Shown here: piece by piece, positions 62,484-64,000 of the stretch
Layout: the number at the start of each line of letters is the position of its first letter
How positions within the stretch are numbered: the first letter of the stretch is position 1
Assembly (NCBI RefSeq): GCF_024347435.1
Contig: NZ_AP025481.1
Location: forward strand, 1,550,001 to 1,614,000
DNA: 64,000 bases
From: Vibrio cyclitrophicus
GTDB lineage: Bacteria; Pseudomonadota; Gammaproteobacteria; Enterobacterales; Vibrionaceae
Direction: 5' to 3'
Made by a program: the position numbers and the translations under genes
The notes under the pieces: generated by a model
Seen by the model: only the letters and a program-made list of their open reading frames with translations
Database searches by the model: none
What the model was told of the DNA's origin: nothing

Positions 62484-63769
62484 CACAAAGAATGAGCACG
62501 TTTTTACTTCCAACTTCGGTGCGTTTGGCGTGGCTTAATCTATTAAGAAATGGTCGACGTAGTTTGTTGTCGGTGTTGATCATCGCCATTGCGGTATTTG
62601 CACTGACCAGTGCTGGTGGTTATGGGCTTTACACCTATGAGTCACTGAGAGAATCGACTGCGCGTGATACTGGCCACCTTACTTTGAGTACGCCAGGTTA
62701 TTTTGAACAAGATGAAGACATGCCGCTGAGCAATGGTCTGGATAACGTACAAACGCTAACCAAGAGCATTATCGGTGATAGTGACGTGCGTGGTGTGCAG
62801 CCGCGAGTCTATTTCAGTGGTTTGGTGTCTAACGGCAGTAAGTCGACCATCTTTATGGGAACGGGTGTCAATGAGCGTGAGTTCGACATGAAAGGCCCTT
62901 TCCTTGATGTGCGCAGCGGGCAAACCCTGTCGGATGTGAAATCCCCAAGATACGATAGCCAAGAGCCACAAGTGATGCTGGGTACTGACTTGGCTCGTAA
63001 TCTTAAAGTTGCGGTAGGAGATTGGGTGACTCTGCTCGCTACAACAAGTGACGGTGCTTTGAACGCTTTTGATTTTAAGGTGCAGGGCATCTACTCGACA
63101 GGCGTGCCAGAGTTGGATAAGCGTCAGCTGTATGTTCATATCACTGCCGCTCAAGAGCTTTTGGCCTCAGACAAAGTCAGTACCTTATCGGTGTTCCTAT
63201 TTGAAACAAGCAAGACCTCGACCGTTCAACAACGTATCCAAACTGCTTTAGATCGAAATAGCGCTAGCCAAAGCGAACAAGGATCAGAGATCGAGATCAC
63301 TCCATGGCAAGATCGCGCGTTTTTCTATACCAAGGTTAAAGATCTTTACGACCGGATCTTCGGCATCATGGGTGCTGTGATGGCGTTGGTAGTGTTTGTG
63401 TCGTTGTTTAACACCATGACCATGTCGGTGACCGAACGCACTCGTGAAATTGGCACCTTGTCAGCACTCGGCAGTTACCCTTCTGAAATCGTGGCGGGTT
63501 TCTTAAAAGAGGCGGGACTACTGGCGGTGATTGGTAGCATGATTGGCGCGCTAGTGAGTGGCTTAGTGTCGGTGTTATTGCTGGTGGTTGATATACAAAT
63601 GCCACCACCTCCGGGTCGAACCGAAGGTTATCCACTCAACATTTACTTCTCATTGGAACTGGTTGGTTACGCCACTTTAGGTGTGCTGACGATATGTTTG
63701 CTGGCTGCTTATTTCTCTGCTCGCAAAGGCGTGAATAAGCCAATCACGGAGGCACTCGTTTATGTGTAA
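62471..63769 (+). CDS. FtsX-family ABC permease, LolC/MacB type
   Basis: A 432-residue permease: TM1 about 30-50, a large periplasmic domain about 55-290, and three C-terminal helices (about 295-320, 345-370, 395-415), as in MacB/LolC. The VRLAWLNLLRNGRRSLLSVLIIA opening is typical. It moves lipoproteins or other substrates from the inner membrane. The ATG at 62471 overlaps the ATPase stop; its own stop overlaps the following gene by 8 bases. Confidence 0.9.
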   Translation: MGKLTQRMSTFLLPTSVRLAWLNLLRNGRRSLLSVLIIAIAVFALTSAGGYGLYTYESLRESTARDTGHLTLSTPGYFEQDEDMPLSNGLDNVQTLTKSIIGDSDVRGVQPRVYFSGLVSNGSKSTIFMGTGVNEREFDMKGPFLDVRSGQTLSDVKSPRYDSQEPQVMLGTDLARNLKVAVGDWVTLLATTSDGALNAFDFKVQGIYSTGVPELDKRQLYVHITAAQELLASDKVSTLSVFLFETSKTSTVQQRIQTALDRNSASQSEQGSEIEITPWQDRAFFYTKVKDLYDRIFGIMGAVMALVVFVSLFNTMTMSVTERTREIGTLSALGSYPSEIVAGFLKEAGLLAVIGSMIGALVSGLVSVLLLVVDIQMPPPPGRTEGYPLNIYFSLELVGYATLGVLTICLLAAYFSARKGVNKPITEALVYV

Positions 63770-64000
63770 ATTAACTCGTTCATTCAATATCTTGGCTTTC
63801 GCGTTGGGCTCTGTTTTGGCTCTGGTTCTAGCATCGACACCAAGCTGGGCTGTCGATTCACAACAAGTCACTGAGATGATTGCCAAAGCGGATAGCTATC
63901 GCTTGAACAGCGAACAGGCGTCTAAGGTAGTGTCTTTGGTGGCGCTATATCAAGACGAGCAATTGGATAAAACGCGAGAATACAATGTCTACACAAGGCC
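63762..64000 (+). CDS. LolA-like outer-membrane lipoprotein-sorting protein, N-terminal part
   Basis: A reading frame that starts at the ATG at 63762, after GGAGG, and runs off the right edge (79 complete codons). The signal peptide ends ...STPSWA-VD. The mature start (EMIAKADSYR) is typical of LolA-like sorting proteins. The start overlaps the permease stop by 8 bases. The remainder lies outside the window. Confidence 0.8.
   Translation, partial: MCKLTRSFNILAFALGSVLALVLASTPSWAVDSQQVTEMIAKADSYRLNSEQASKVVSLVALYQDEQLDKTREYNVYTR

Overview
The window is the replication-origin region of the second chromosome of a Vibrio, most likely a member of the Splendidus clade (that species-level placement is inference from overall gene content). 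The evidence for chromosome 2 is direct: a parA2-parB2 pair on the minus strand, a 1.26 kb origin packed with TGATCA iterons, a consensus DnaA box and a perfect parS2 site, and the initiator gene rctB reading away from it.

Layout. 1-459: 5' part of tmcA. 553-2750: parB2 and parA2. 2751-4010: oriCII. 4011-5990: rctB. 6378-8848: a conserved hypothetical gene carrying RctB-type sites, a decayed peptide-type ABC ATPase gene under a Fur box, a small helical protein and a NADAR protein. 9081-12303: a periplasmic binding protein (with a second parS2 site inside the gene) divergent from a hybrid histidine kinase. 12395-20747: an SDR enzyme, a TauE/SafE exporter, a class III aminotransferase, a MocR regulator and a four-gene polar amino-acid-type ABC importer. 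20856-27182: a GntR/UTRA regulator divergent from a six-gene ABC import, phosphodiesterase and HAD phosphatase operon, with one copy of the same operator before each unit. 27258-29822: a BaeSR-like two-component system and an EF-hand lipoprotein. 30124-32163: a large DUF3466 exported protein.

32502-36474 and 44470-47828 form a split phenylalanine/tyrosine degradation pathway: phhA-phhB (Phe to Tyr), hpd, hmgA, fumarylacetoacetase and maiA (down to fumarate and acetoacetate), and aacS (acetoacetate to acetoacetyl-CoA). TyrR/PhhR-type boxes lie before hpd and in the aacS/phhA divergent region. Between them lie an SGNH hydrolase, a LysR-linked quinone-reductase/monooxygenase operon, a LysR/GST pair and an unusual PNPOx-ferredoxin-reductase fusion. 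48103-51524 has small conserved genes, a YebC-family regulator, a LysR and a 3-hydroxyisobutyrate-dehydrogenase-like enzyme.

51904-58338 holds a secreted M20 peptidase, a DUF3299 protein, a serine hydrolase, an outer-membrane protein and a LysR. Three of the upstream regions share a palindrome, GATGG-N7-CCATC, with LysR-type T-N11-A geometry, which suggests a small undescribed regulon. 58623-60715 has a MepB-like protein and an ApeA-like HEPN protein (candidate defence gene). 61057-64000 is a Lol/MacB-type ABC export operon running off the right edge. No tRNA, rRNA, CRISPR array or intact insertion sequence was seen.
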